A DNA stretch of 64,000 nucleotides from assembly GCF_018219815.1 (NCBI RefSeq), contig NZ_JADMKU010000018.1:1-64000 (forward strand), written 5' to 3'. Source of the DNA: Thalassovita aquimarina (lineage in GTDB: Bacteria; Pseudomonadota; Alphaproteobacteria; Rhodobacterales; Rhodobacteraceae). Below are positions 20,087 through 29,402 of this stretch, piece by piece. A program made the position numbers and the translations under genes. Every line of letters starts with the position of its first letter. Within the stretch, counting starts at the first letter, position 1. The notes beneath the pieces were generated by a model. It was not told where the DNA came from. It made no database searches and saw only the letters and a program-made list of their open reading frames with translations.

Positions 20087-20470
20087 ATGTCAGAAAAACG
20101 CATCATCACGAAGACCGCGGTGATAACGCTTGGGGAGGACGGAATTATCCGGGTCAGTTCGCCTCCGGGTACGATCGACACCCTCGCCACCGCCCGGGAA
20201 AACGCTAGGGCATTCGACAAGTTGTGCGGCGGGAAAAAGCGCCCTGTCCTGATCTACATGGAAGGGACACGCGAAGAGCCTCAGGATGTACGGCGCTTTT
20301 ACAGCGATCTGTCCCTCAGCATTCCCGTAGCCGCCTCGGCGTTGATCGTCTCAACACCGGTGAGCAAGGTGATCGGCAGCTTTTATATTGGCTTCAACAG
20401 GCCCCGACACCCGATAAAGCTCTTCACCTCGGAAAGCGAAGCAATCGAATGGCTGAAGGGATACATGTAG
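20087..20470 (+). CDS. small STAS-like (DUF7793-type) protein, copy 1
   Basis: 127 residues from ATG at 20087, with GGAAGGG just upstream. The conserved blocks are TLGEDGIIRVSSPPGTIDTL, KRPVLIYMEG, VSKVIGSFYIGFNRP and the C-terminal LFTSESEAIEWLKGYM. It is clearly a paralogue of the next gene (both have VSKVIGSF-IG-NRP and IEWLK-Y). Proteins of this kind are small single-domain cytoplasmic proteins related to STAS/SpoIIAA-like folds. Their partners are unknown, but their location beside signalling enzymes suggests a regulatory role. Confidence 0.78.
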   Translation: MSEKRIITKTAVITLGEDGIIRVSSPPGTIDTLATARENARAFDKLCGGKKRPVLIYMEGTREEPQDVRRFYSDLSLSIPVAASALIVSTPVSKVIGSFYIGFNRPRHPIKLFTSESEAIEWLKGYM

Positions 20471-20629
20471 AAAGCGCCCCCAATCCCCTTTGCATCACCT
20501 GCCGGCCCGGGCCGTAAGACGGCCAATTGCGCCTTTACCTCTTGTTGAATGATCCGCGTCATTATCGGCGCATATCGGTCTTCCGCGGTCATGCGGAACG
20601 ACCAGTCTGACGCCGCAAAAGGTGGATCA

Positions 20630-21004
20630 ATGGTCAAAGCACGTTACCAGACGAAAGCCGGAGCCATGGAAATGGGGGAGGATCACATCATCCGGTTTCG
20701 CATATTGCCAGGAGCAACGGTTGACAGCGAGACGGCAAAGGAATGCGTCGCCGGGGTGGCCGAACTCGCCGGGCCCAAAAGGCACATCCTGCTGATTGAC
20801 ATGAGGAACCTGCGCGACATCACGCAAGGCGCCCGGCGCATTTACCATGACGGGCCTGCCTTCGCCGTCGCTTTGCTCGTGGCTTCCCCCGTCAGCAAGG
20901 TGATCGGCAGCTTCTTCATCGGCCTCAACAGACCCAGCTACCCGCTACGAATTTTCACTTCGGAGACCAAAGCGATCGAATGGCTGAAGGATTACATAGA
21001 GTGA
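20630..21004 (+). CDS. small STAS-like (DUF7793-type) protein, copy 2
   Basis: 124 residues from ATG at 20630 (GGTGGA upstream); the frame is open to 20549 but the paralogue alignment begins at MVKARYQTKAGAMEMGEDHIIR. It shares the same architecture as the gene at 20087-20470, including VSKVIGSFFIGLNRP and LRIFTSETKAIEWLKDYIE. Its stop overlaps the GTG start of the GGDEF-EAL gene (GTGA), so the two are translationally coupled. That argues for a direct functional link with c-di-GMP signalling. The upstream 23 bases also match those upstream of copy 1 at 18 of 23 positions, so gene and promoter were duplicated together. Confidence 0.8.
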   Translation: MVKARYQTKAGAMEMGEDHIIRFRILPGATVDSETAKECVAGVAELAGPKRHILLIDMRNLRDITQGARRIYHDGPAFAVALLVASPVSKVIGSFFIGLNRPSYPLRIFTSETKAIEWLKDYIE

Positions 21005-23481
21005 GCGAGCAGCCCCCGAAATTGTTCCACGAGAACCTGGAACGCATTCTCGACCTGATCCTGCAGCTCGCCTCGGGCAATTTCGATGCGCGGCTTTCGC
21101 CGTCTGACGCGGGCACCACGCTCGATGCGCTGGCCGTGGGCCTGAACATGCTGGCGGAGGAACTGAAAAGCTCGGTCCAGGAACGCGAACAGGCGCTCAA
21201 ATCGCTTGGCGCAAGCGAACAAAAGTTTCGGGCCATCACCGATATGGCGCTTGATGCGGTTATAGTGATCGACGACGAAGGCAGGATCACGCTGTGGAAC
21301 CCCGCCGCCGAAAAGGTTTTCGGGTATCCGGCGGAAGAAGCGATCGGGCAGAACATCCATCTTTGGCTTGCGCCCGATGAATATCACGAAACCTACAAGA
21401 AGAACTGGCCGAAGTTCCGCGAAAGTGGCGAGGGTCCGGTGATCGGCGTCACCTTCGAAGCACGCGCGGTGACGCGGCATCGGGGCGAAATTCCGATCGA
21501 ACTGTCGGTGTCATCGGCCCATCTGAACGACAAATGGCATGCCATCGGGATCGCCCGGGACATCTCGGAACGCAAGGCGATGGAACGATCCGTCACGGAA
21601 GAACGTGAAATGCTCCGGGTAATCGACGACACGCTTTCCAGCTTCATCGTCAAGCCTAATGCCAAACGCGCCTTCGAAATCGTTCTGAACGAACTGCTGA
21701 AGCTTAGCGGCAGCGAATGCGGCTTCCTGCAGGATCGCCGCACCGACGAAAACGGGGCGCCACATATGCGGACATTGGCGATGTCGGAACTCGACCGGAA
21801 CGGCGAAACGCGGCCGTCCCGGGGCACACAAGACCCCAAGGATCTTTTCAAAACCTGCGAAGGGCTGAACACGGATGACATTTTCAACGGTGAGATCGTT
21901 ATCGACAATGCGCCGGTCGAACAGTTCCGTGGCAAGGATCTTCCCACCGGGCACCCCTCGATTTCCAGCTTCCTGGGCATTCCATTGAAACGGGGGGAAA
22001 CGGTCATCGGCGCGATCGGGCTGGCCAATCGCCGGGGTGGGTATGACATGTCCTTTGTCGACCGCATCACCCCGTTCATTACTGCGATCGCCGAGGTCGT
22101 CGAAGCCAACCAGAACGAAGAAGCGCGCCGGAAATCCGAACAGCGCACTGCACGGATGGCTAATTACGACGAACTGACCGGGCTCCCCAACCGGTCACAA
22201 TTCAAAGAACGCCTGTTGATGGCCACCAAACGCGCGGAACGGTATTCCGAACGCTGCGCCCTGCTGCTGCTGGACCTCGATCACTTCAAGGATGTCAACG
22301 ATACGCTGGGCCACCCGGTCGGTGACGCGCTTCTTTCGTCCGTCGCCAGGCGATTGACCTCGGTCACGCGGGAAAGCGATATCGTGGCGCGTTTGGGCGG
22401 CGATGAATTTGCCGTTTTACAGATAAACCTGACGGATTCGAAAGATGCAGCCACGTTCGCGCAACGGCTGATCGACGTGATGACGGCCCCCTTCGACATC
22501 GCGGGACACCGGATTCACACCGAAACCAGCATCGGCATCGCGCTTTGCACGCCTGACAACCTCGAACCGACCCGCCTGTTCAGCCAGGCTGACACCGCGC
22601 TTTACCGCGCCAAGGCGGCGGGGCGGCACAGGTACCGGTTTCACGATGCCCAGGTCGAAGCCGAGGTCCGCCAGCGCGTCGCCTTGGTGGAAGAGCTGCA
22701 CGCAGCTTGCGCCGACAACCAGTTCGAACTCTACTACCAGCCGCAGGTCGATACCCGTCGTCAACGCCTGGTCGGGGTGGAAGCGCTGTTGCGCTGGAAC
22801 CATCCCGAACGCGGGCTGCTCGGCCCCGGCGCCTTCATTCGCGCCGCTGAAACAAGTGGCTGTCTTCTGGACATAGAGGATTGGGTGCTGCGGCAGGCCT
22901 GCCGGCAGATGAGCGAATGGCAGGTCCAGGGATTGCTGGAAACAGCTATCATCAGCGTCAACCTGTCGCCATTGCAGTTCAAAACCGTGGAGTTCGAAAA
23001 CAGCGTGCTCTCCGCGCTGGAGGAAGCAGGGCTCTCGCCGCAATGCCTCGAACTGGAAATCACCGAACGATCCGTGGCGGAACGTCCCGAAGCGGTGGCG
23101 CCGCTGATCGAGCGGCTCACCGCGACGGGTATCCGTTTCTCGATCGACGATTTCGGAACCGGCTATTCATCGCTGCAATACCTCAAAAAGCTGCCAGTCA
23201 GCAAAATCAAGGTCGCGCAGGAATTCGTGGCGGATATGCTGTCCGATCCCAGCGATGCTTCAATCGTCCGGGCGATTATCAGCCTGGGCCATGAACTGGG
23301 CTACGAAGTCATCGCCGAAGGCGTGGAAACCGAAGCTCAACGCGACTTCTTGCAGGACAGGGGGTGTTTCTTGTTCCAGGGATACCTGTTCGGCAGGCCG
23401 AGCCCTGCGTCTCAAATGACCGAACACCTCCGCAATGGTCTTTACGCCGCCAAGGGCGGGGGATCGCTGTCCTTGCCGTGA
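21001..23481 (+). CDS. PAS-GAF-GGDEF-EAL cyclic-di-GMP signalling protein
   Basis: 826 residues from GTG at 21001 (AAGGA upstream, 4-base overlap with the STAS-like gene). The N-terminal 10-70 is helical, HAMP-like and has no membrane segment. PAS occupies 72-195, GAF about 205-375, GGDEF 385-545 and EAL 555-815. GGDEF is intact at 466-470 with an inhibitory site RESD at 457-460, five residues before it. The EAL domain has EALLRW at 594-599 and DDFGTGYSSL. Both the cyclase and phosphodiesterase therefore look catalytically competent, with product inhibition of the cyclase. The protein is cytoplasmic. Its input may come from the coupled STAS-like protein. Confidence 0.94.
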   Translation: MSEQPPKLFHENLERILDLILQLASGNFDARLSPSDAGTTLDALAVGLNMLAEELKSSVQEREQALKSLGASEQKFRAITDMALDAVIVIDDEGRITLWNPAAEKVFGYPAEEAIGQNIHLWLAPDEYHETYKKNWPKFRESGEGPVIGVTFEARAVTRHRGEIPIELSVSSAHLNDKWHAIGIARDISERKAMERSVTEEREMLRVIDDTLSSFIVKPNAKRAFEIVLNELLKLSGSECGFLQDRRTDENGAPHMRTLAMSELDRNGETRPSRGTQDPKDLFKTCEGLNTDDIFNGEIVIDNAPVEQFRGKDLPTGHPSISSFLGIPLKRGETVIGAIGLANRRGGYDMSFVDRITPFITAIAEVVEANQNEEARRKSEQRTARMANYDELTGLPNRSQFKERLLMATKRAERYSERCALLLLDLDHFKDVNDTLGHPVGDALLSSVARRLTSVTRESDIVARLGGDEFAVLQINLTDSKDAATFAQRLIDVMTAPFDIAGHRIHTETSIGIALCTPDNLEPTRLFSQADTALYRAKAAGRHRYRFHDAQVEAEVRQRVALVEELHAACADNQFELYYQPQVDTRRQRLVGVEALLRWNHPERGLLGPGAFIRAAETSGCLLDIEDWVLRQACRQMSEWQVQGLLETAIISVNLSPLQFKTVEFENSVLSALEEAGLSPQCLELEITERSVAERPEAVAPLIERLTATGIRFSIDDFGTGYSSLQYLKKLPVSKIKVAQEFVADMLSDPSDASIVRAIISLGHELGYEVIAEGVETEAQRDFLQDRGCFLFQGYLFGRPSPASQMTEHLRNGLYAAKGGGSLSLP

Positions 23482-23533
23482 ACAGGCGGACGGGGCGCGC
23501 GGTCGTCTGATCCCGGCGGTCACCGCCCCCGGA

Positions 23534-23818
23534 TCATTGCCTCCAGGTCATTCCTTCGAAATCTTCGCGGAAGGCAAACCGTTCCAGATGCTTGTCGATC
23601 ACCCGGTGGGCGCGCTCGACATGTTCCGGGCCGTCCAGTTCGAACCGGACCGAAAGACCGCTTTCGTCTGCGGTGAGGAACGCTTTGCCTACGTCAAACG
23701 CGCAGGTACCCTCGGATTCGGTGAAAACCACTTCGTTCTTGTGCCCGAAATGCTTGCACAGCTGTTGCAGGTACTTCGATCCGTGCGCGGTGGCGAAGGT
23801 GCCGTTGATGACATGCAT
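23534..23818 (-). CDS. DUF2218 domain-containing protein
   Basis: 94 residues from ATG at 23818, with GGAGGCGGG directly upstream; a longer frame to 23875 is not needed. DUF2218 features are FATAHGSKYLQQLCKHFGHK, the Cys in EGTCAFDVG, VRFELDG and HLERFAFRE. The family is small and cytoplasmic, often found near iron or siderophore genes, but its activity is not established. The gene is convergent with the c-di-GMP gene and about 230 bases from the arylsulfotransferase gene. Confidence 0.85.
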   Translation of the reverse strand: MHVINGTFATAHGSKYLQQLCKHFGHKNEVVFTESEGTCAFDVGKAFLTADESGLSVRFELDGPEHVERAHRVIDKHLERFAFREDFEGMTWRQ

Positions 23819-24049
23819 GTCCCGCCTCCAATTCCGAGCATTTTTATCAATTATACGAAACGCCGCAGATTTCAAGGATTTTCATCGCAAGCGGACGATT
23901 GCAGGCCGTCCACCACAGGGGGAGCAGCCCTGATCGCCCGGCTCGACACGGACGTGCGGCCGTTTGGGGATTGCGTCGATTGTTGGTGCTGCCCGCATCC
24001 CATGCTTCAGCCGAAACCGCTGGGGCGGTTCAGATCCGCCAAAACCGGA

Positions 24050-25411
24050 TCAGCCCGCGTCGCAGTTCCAATCATCCACGTCGAAGAAATCAAGCGGCAC
24101 ACGCATCCCGACCTCGAACATCGAAGCGGCCTCATCGTCGTAAGGCAGCCGGTAATCCCACGCGATTTTGCCGTCGGGTGTCACTTCGAAGATCCGGCCG
24201 GCATAGGTTTCGGAAATCAGGATATTCCCGTTCGGCTGACGCTGATGCGCCCCTTCGATCCAGGTGAAAAACGCATCCCCCTCGGCAAGCGGATATAAAA
24301 CCCGGGTTTCGCCGGTGGCCGGATCGAAGGACAGGATTTGGCTGCTGTCGACGAAATTCGACGTCAGCTTGTTGCGGTTGTTGAAAACCTCAATCGTGCC
24401 GTCAGGCATGATGTCCGGGTCATGCTGCCAGGTCCAGGGGCCTTCGTGGTGCCATTTCAGATGGCCGTCCGACTGATCCAGAATCCCGAGCATGTTGATA
24501 TTGCGCGCGGAAAACAGCAAATCGCCCTGCTCCACCCCCGGTATCTTGTTGGCCAGTTCGGTCGTCACCACTTCGATATCGTTGAGGTGCACCGGGTCCG
24601 AGGGATAGGCGAAAAGCGCGGTTGTCATCACGTGTTCCAGCTTCGCGTCGACGATTGCCTGCAGAACCGAAAATTCCTTTTCTATCGCGCCGCCGTCGCC
24701 CACCAGCGCGATACTGTTGTTGTAGGACATGGTGCCGGGTTCCATGTTCTCGGCGATCAGATCGCGGGGGAAATGCTGCGCGAAATAGTCATCGGGCGTT
24801 TCATCAAGCGGTATCAGGCTGGGGATCCAGTATTTCCCGTCCCCGGCGTCAGTGACCGAATGATGCATCATTCGATCGACGGTCCAGAGAGGCCGGGAAC
24901 ACCGGTCGAGCATGACGCTGCCCTTTTCCGAAATATTGACCAGGACCGATCCATCGGACAGCGGCAGGAAACCTTGAGTATTGTACCAGAGGTCCGAAAT
25001 CGGCACCGCATCAAGATGCTGCGGATCGTCCCAGGCGGCGAAGAAATCGACATCCCACCGGTGAACTTCACGCCCGGACATATCCAGCATCCGGATCTGG
25101 GGACCACCGGGCAGAACGCCCTGTATCAGGGTATATCCCGGTTGCGCGGCGTCGGGATCATGGGTAACCAGCCCGGTCCCTTCATAGGTTATGTCTTTCA
25201 TCGACACCGGTCGGCTGATGATCCTGTCACCGACGAAATGGATCGTATTGATCAACCCCTCGGGCAGCGCCGGGAAGGGCGGCAGGCTGAAATGGCTGAA
25301 AAACCCGCCAATCAGGAACATCACCGCCATCAAAGCGATCCGATCAGGTCTGAACTGAGCCGGCTTCGGGGCTTCCTCTGGTCCCTCTTCTCGCCGCGGA
25401 TCCTGCGTCAT
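24050..25411 (-). CDS. membrane-anchored arylsulfotransferase (ASST) family protein
   Basis: 453 residues. A short cytoplasmic N-terminus precedes one membrane helix at about 25-42 (IALMAVMFLIGGFFSHF), so the rest is periplasmic. The body is a beta-propeller of the Arylsulfotransferase type, with repeated GD/DG turns. Conserved His positions are MMHHSVTD, VHLNDIEVV, WQHDPDIMPDGTIEVFNNR and EGAHQRQPNGNILISE. ASSTs move sulfate between phenolic compounds without PAPS. GAGG lies 8 bases upstream of the ATG. The gene is divergent from a plus-strand group that includes a PAPS-type sulfotransferase, which hints at a shared sulfation task. Substrates are unknown. Confidence 0.85.
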   Translation of the reverse strand: MTQDPRREEGPEEAPKPAQFRPDRIALMAVMFLIGGFFSHFSLPPFPALPEGLINTIHFVGDRIISRPVSMKDITYEGTGLVTHDPDAAQPGYTLIQGVLPGGPQIRMLDMSGREVHRWDVDFFAAWDDPQHLDAVPISDLWYNTQGFLPLSDGSVLVNISEKGSVMLDRCSRPLWTVDRMMHHSVTDAGDGKYWIPSLIPLDETPDDYFAQHFPRDLIAENMEPGTMSYNNSIALVGDGGAIEKEFSVLQAIVDAKLEHVMTTALFAYPSDPVHLNDIEVVTTELANKIPGVEQGDLLFSARNINMLGILDQSDGHLKWHHEGPWTWQHDPDIMPDGTIEVFNNRNKLTSNFVDSSQILSFDPATGETRVLYPLAEGDAFFTWIEGAHQRQPNGNILISETYAGRIFEVTPDGKIAWDYRLPYDDEAASMFEVGMRVPLDFFDVDDWNCDAG

Positions 25412-25551
25412 CTTGCGCGCCTCTATGTACGTTAAACCGACTTTTGGGGAGCCTACACCGAACTTCGTGGCATACGGAATCTCTCTTTTCCAGTTGATGG
25501 CGCGCGGCGGTTTACCCTACCCTGCGTAGCGAAGGCTTCAAAGGAGCAGGT

Positions 25552-25791
25552 ATGGCCAAACACTTCCCCCTCGCGGTTCTTCCCGCCCTGGCGTGGTTTT
25601 TTCTTGCTGAACCCGCCGCCGCCTATATCGGGCCGGGCACAGGGCTTGGCGCCTTGGGGTCGATCCTTTCTTTCCTCGGTGTCGTTTTTCTTCTGATCGT
25701 TGGGTTTTTCTGGTACCCGATCAAACGGATGGTCGCAAAGTTTCGCAAACCCAAACCGTCCGGGGAAACGCCGCCCACCGATCAGCCATGA
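25552..25791 (+). CDS. small membrane protein with YIGPG motif
   Basis: 79 residues. A signal-like N-terminal segment (FPLAVLPALAWFFLAEPAAA) is followed by YIGPGTGLGALGSILSFLG and a second membrane helix, then a basic tail (WYPIKRMVAKFRKPKP). Small proteins with AYIGPG-G-LG are recurrent neighbours of sulfotransferase and phosphotransferase genes in bacteria. AAAGGAG lies 7 bases upstream of the ATG. The stop overlaps the next start (ATGA). Confidence 0.8.
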   Translation: MAKHFPLAVLPALAWFFLAEPAAAYIGPGTGLGALGSILSFLGVVFLLIVGFFWYPIKRMVAKFRKPKPSGETPPTDQP

Positions 25792-26168
25792 TCGCCGTCA
25801 CATACCTTCTTTGCTGTGGTTTGTTCTATGCGATGTTCATCACATCGCGGCTGATCCCGCGCACGCTTGAACTCGCCTCCGTCTTCAACGAAGCCATCGC
25901 GGTCATGGCCGACAAGAACCTGACCGACGCAGAAAAGGAACCGCTGGTGCGCAAGGCCGCGATCACGGCAGCGAAACGATCCAGCCGCCTGATCGTCACG
26001 CTGGCCGTGATCGTCCTCGTCTCGATGGTGCCTTTGGCCCTCGGCTCCCTGCTCCATCTGATCCTGGTCGATGCGTTCTGGGCCTTCACCATACAGCCCG
26101 CGGTGCTGGTGGCGACACTTGTCGGGATGACGGGCGTGGAAATGCTGCGCCGCCGACTGAAAAACTGA
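25788..26168 (+). CDS. small membrane protein of unknown function
   Basis: 126 residues with an N-terminal membrane segment (1-22), a charged helix (33-65) and two C-terminal membrane segments (68-90, 92-113). No motif is recognised. It overlaps the YIGPG protein by 4 bases and is followed after 3 bases by the sulfotransferase gene, so the three are co-translated and probably act together at the membrane. Confidence 0.75.
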   Translation: MIAVTYLLCCGLFYAMFITSRLIPRTLELASVFNEAIAVMADKNLTDAEKEPLVRKAAITAAKRSSRLIVTLAVIVLVSMVPLALGSLLHLILVDAFWAFTIQPAVLVATLVGMTGVEMLRRRLKN

Positions 26169-26171
26169 TCG

Positions 26172-27239
26172 ATGCAGACCGACGCCTACAGCCCGATCGA
26201 CCGGCTGGTGCACAAGATGGCCTTCGGCATGCCGATTGCGCGCGGCCTGCTCCATGATCTGGAAACCAGCCTGTACAAGGCGCAGCTGGCGCAAGTGCAG
26301 GTGCGCAACCCCGTGTTCATCACCGCGCTTCCCCGCGCCGGAACCACGTTGCTTCTGGAACTTCTGGCCCGCCACGGCGATGCCGTGACCCACAGCTATC
26401 GCGATATGCCATTCATCCTGTCACCGCTGATCTGGCGCAAACTGTCGACCCGTTTCCATGTCCCGATCGCCAAGTCCGAACGCGCCCATGACGACGGTAT
26501 GACCATCGATGCCGACAGCCCGGAAGCCTTCGAGGAAGTGGTCTGGCTGCACCTGGCGCCGCAGAATTTCACACCCCGGGGGATCGAGATCAGCACCGAC
26601 ATCCCGGACGAGGTTGCCCGGGGGCTGCGCGATCATATGGCACGGTTGATCGCCTCAAGGGCTGGCGCGACGGGAACGCCCAACCGCTACGTGGCCAAGA
26701 ATAACGCCGACATCGCGCGGCTTGGAGCCTTGCGGCGCCATTTCCCCGACGCGTTTTTCGTGGTGCCCGTTCGCCACCCGCTGGATCACGCGCAGTCCCT
26801 GCTGCGGCAGCATTTGCGGTTCGGGGAAATCCACGGGGAAGACGCCTTTGCCCGCCGCTACATGGGCGATGTGGGCCATTTCGAATTCGGCGCCCTGCAC
26901 CGGCCGATCCTGTTTCCCGGCTTTGTCGAGGAAACCGCGCAACTGCAGCCTGACAGCCTGGAATACTGGCTGTGCTACTGGATCTGCGCCTATCGGCACC
27001 TGATGCAGCGCGAAGATATCATCTGGGTGGACATGCAGCGCTTTACCCGCGACGCGGAGATTGCCCCGCTGCTGCGGCAGCTGGACCTGGCAGAAGACGC
27101 AACCGTGATCGAAGCCGCCCGGCACACTGTCAGACCGATCACCGGATACGAAGAAACCGCCCCGGTTGCCCCGGAATCGCTGCGCACCGCGTTGTCGATC
27201 CACGCGGCGCTTTGCGACAAGGCGGCGGCAAGCGGCTGA
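26172..27239 (+). CDS. PAPS-dependent sulfotransferase family protein
   Basis: 355 residues. The 5'-phosphosulfate-binding loop is ITALPRAGTTLLLELLA near residues 49-65 (RAGTT variant). A 3'-phosphate-binding region follows around FFVVPVRHPLDHAQSLLRQH. Such enzymes transfer sulfate from PAPS to a hydroxyl or amine. It has no signal peptide and acts in the cytoplasm or at the membrane face. It is the third gene of the unit behind the two small membrane proteins. Together with the divergent arylsulfotransferase it suggests sulfation of an exported or envelope molecule. Confidence 0.88.
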   Translation: MQTDAYSPIDRLVHKMAFGMPIARGLLHDLETSLYKAQLAQVQVRNPVFITALPRAGTTLLLELLARHGDAVTHSYRDMPFILSPLIWRKLSTRFHVPIAKSERAHDDGMTIDADSPEAFEEVVWLHLAPQNFTPRGIEISTDIPDEVARGLRDHMARLIASRAGATGTPNRYVAKNNADIARLGALRRHFPDAFFVVPVRHPLDHAQSLLRQHLRFGEIHGEDAFARRYMGDVGHFEFGALHRPILFPGFVEETAQLQPDSLEYWLCYWICAYRHLMQREDIIWVDMQRFTRDAEIAPLLRQLDLAEDATVIEAARHTVRPITGYEETAPVAPESLRTALSIHAALCDKAAASG

Positions 27240-27353
27240 CGCTTCCGTCCTGCGCCCCGACGCGCCTGACGATACATCCTTCCCGCAGCTGGCAGAGGTC
27301 TTGACTCTTCTCCACGCTCCCGGTCCTCTCTGACAAAAAAGGCAGAAAAGCAG

Positions 27354-28595
27354 ATGCAAAACCCCTTCGATCGGGAACTAGAGGATCGCCTCGTCCGCTA
27401 CGCCGCGATTGACAGCCAAAGCGACGAAGACTCGCCCAGTTCCCCCAGTACTGACGTGCAGTTCGACATCCTGCGCCTGCTGGAAACGGAATTGACCGAG
27501 ATCGGCGCGCAGGATGTCCGGCTCACCGATTACGGTGCCGTTCTGGCAACGATCCCCGGCACGGTGCCCGGTCCGACCATCGGTTTGCTGGCGCATGTCG
27601 ACACCGCGCCGCAATTCAACGCGACCGGCGTCAAACCCCGGGTGGTGCGCGGCTACAATGGCGGCGACATCACCTTTCCCGACGACGCATCGCTGGTGCT
27701 GTCGCCCGAGGCTTACCCCTATCTGGCGCAAAAGCAGGGGCACGACATCATCACCGCTTCCGGCACCACGCTGCTGGGCGCGGATGACAAGGCCGGCGTG
27801 TCCATCATCATGACCGCCGCCCGCCACCTGCTGGAAAATCCCGATATTCCGCATGGCCCGATCCGCATCGCCTTCACCCCGGACGAAGAAATCGGCCGCG
27901 GCGTGGCCGAGGCCTTGCCGAAGGATCTGGGCGCCGATTTCGCCTATACGTTCGACGGCGGCAAGATGGGCGAGATCGAGTATGAAACCTTTTCCGCCGA
28001 CGCGGCCGAAATCACCGTCACCGGCGTGTCGATCCATCCGGGATTTGCCAAGGGCAAGATGGTGAATGCGATCCATCTGGCGTCCAAGATCATCGAAACG
28101 CTACCGCAGGCCACCATGACGCCCGAGGTCACCGACGGGGTGGACGGATTCTGGCACGCGACCGAGATGACCGGCGGATCCTCGGAGATGAAGATCAAGA
28201 TCATCCTGCGCGATTTCGAACGCGAGGGGTTGGCTGAGAAGGGCGAAATGCTGCGCCAGGTCTGCGCGGCGGTGCAGGCGACCGAACCGCGCGCCACGAT
28301 CACCTGCGACATTCGCCCGCAATACCGCAACATGCGCTACTGGCTGGAACAGGACATGACCCCGGTCGACCTGGCCCGCGACGCCTGCCGCAAGCTGGGG
28401 ATGGAACCGGTTTCGGTCCCGATCCGGGGCGGCACCGACGGGTCGCGGCTGACCGAAATGGGGGTACCGACCCCGAACCTGTTCACCGGCATGCAGAACA
28501 TTCACGGGCCGCTGGAATGGATTTCGGTGCAGGACATGGCCGTCGCGACCGAGTTCTGCCTGACCCTTCTGGGACTGGCGGCGGAGGAGGCATAA
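27354..28595 (+). CDS. pepT: peptidase T (tripeptide aminopeptidase)
   Basis: 413 residues, the usual PepT length (M20 family). Metal and active-site motifs are LLAHVDTAPQFN, LLGADDKAGVSI, FTPDEEIGRGV, SIHPGFAKGKMVNAI and the final GGTDGSRLTEMGVPTPNLFTG with the HGPLEW His. It removes the N-terminal residue of tripeptides in the cytoplasm with two zinc ions. It has its own spacing from both neighbours and is convergent with the thiamin operon. Confidence 0.95.
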   Translation: MQNPFDRELEDRLVRYAAIDSQSDEDSPSSPSTDVQFDILRLLETELTEIGAQDVRLTDYGAVLATIPGTVPGPTIGLLAHVDTAPQFNATGVKPRVVRGYNGGDITFPDDASLVLSPEAYPYLAQKQGHDIITASGTTLLGADDKAGVSIIMTAARHLLENPDIPHGPIRIAFTPDEEIGRGVAEALPKDLGADFAYTFDGGKMGEIEYETFSADAAEITVTGVSIHPGFAKGKMVNAIHLASKIIETLPQATMTPEVTDGVDGFWHATEMTGGSSEMKIKIILRDFEREGLAEKGEMLRQVCAAVQATEPRATITCDIRPQYRNMRYWLEQDMTPVDLARDACRKLGMEPVSVPIRGGTDGSRLTEMGVPTPNLFTGMQNIHGPLEWISVQDMAVATEFCLTLLGLAAEEA

Positions 28596-28664
28596 GCCAC
28601 ATCGGGCGGGTCTGAAGGGGATCGCGCCCGATCCCCTTGCCTGCACGGAACCGATATCCGGGCT

Positions 28665-29402
28665 TCACACCTGCTGAAGCGCCTTTCGGAACCGCGCCTG
28701 CAACAACTCCCTTGCCGTTGCGATCGCGGTGCGCATGTCCTGCCCGGACCCAAGCCCAACCGCGATGGCGCTCGCAAGCTGGCAACCGGTGCCACGCAGG
28801 GCGACAGCGAAGCGCGGGCCGGAAAAAGCAAACACGTCGCCGTCCGCCATGTACAAGCGGTCTTCGCATGTCTGCCCGACCCCGGCATGCCCGCCCTTGA
28901 CCAGAACCGCCGCACAGCCCTGCGCCATCAGCGCCCTGACGCGGGCCCGTTCATCCGCGCCGTCCGCCAGCCCGAGCCACGTCGCCAGCACGCGCAGTTC
29001 AGGCAGGTTGGGGGTCAGCAGTGTCGTGCGGCACAGCAACCGGGACAACAGCGCCCGAAGGCCCGCCTCGTCGAGAAGCGCGCGCCCCGAACTGGACGCC
29101 AGAACCGGATCGAGGACAAGCGGCACGTTTGGCAGGTTGTCCGCGACCGTTTCGACGATCCGCGCGGTGCCGAGCATCCCGAGCTTGACCGCGCCGACCT
29201 GCCCGGCCGCCTTCATCTGGGCGGCCACGTCCGGGGCCGGCACGGGGTGCAGGCTGGTCACGCTCCGGTCGGTCTGTGCGGTCACCGCGGTGACCGCGAC
29301 GCGCGGCGCGGCGCCCATGGCCGCGGCGGTGGCGCAATCCCGCATCAGCCCCGCGCCGCCACTGGAATCCATGCCTCCGACGAACAGGGCGGAAACGGTC
29401 AA
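28665..29402 (-). CDS. thiD: hydroxymethylpyrimidine (phosphate) kinase ThiD
   Basis: 245 residues. It starts with TTG at 29402, overlapping the thiF stop by four bases (TTGA). The long upstream open frame is only the shadow of thiF. Motifs are GGMDSSGGAGLMRD (HMP binding), VTAVTAQT, KLGMLG, LDPVLASSSGRALL, TPNLPEL and the anion-hole GTGCQLASAIA. It phosphorylates HMP and HMP-P in the thiamin pyrimidine branch. It is the last gene of thiCOSGEFD. The usual SGSD at the start is GGMD here. Confidence 0.9.
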   Translation of the reverse strand: MTVSALFVGGMDSSGGAGLMRDCATAAAMGAAPRVAVTAVTAQTDRSVTSLHPVPAPDVAAQMKAAGQVGAVKLGMLGTARIVETVADNLPNVPLVLDPVLASSSGRALLDEAGLRALLSRLLCRTTLLTPNLPELRVLATWLGLADGADERARVRALMAQGCAAVLVKGGHAGVGQTCEDRLYMADGDVFAFSGPRFAVALRGTGCQLASAIAVGLGSGQDMRTAIATARELLQARFRKALQQV

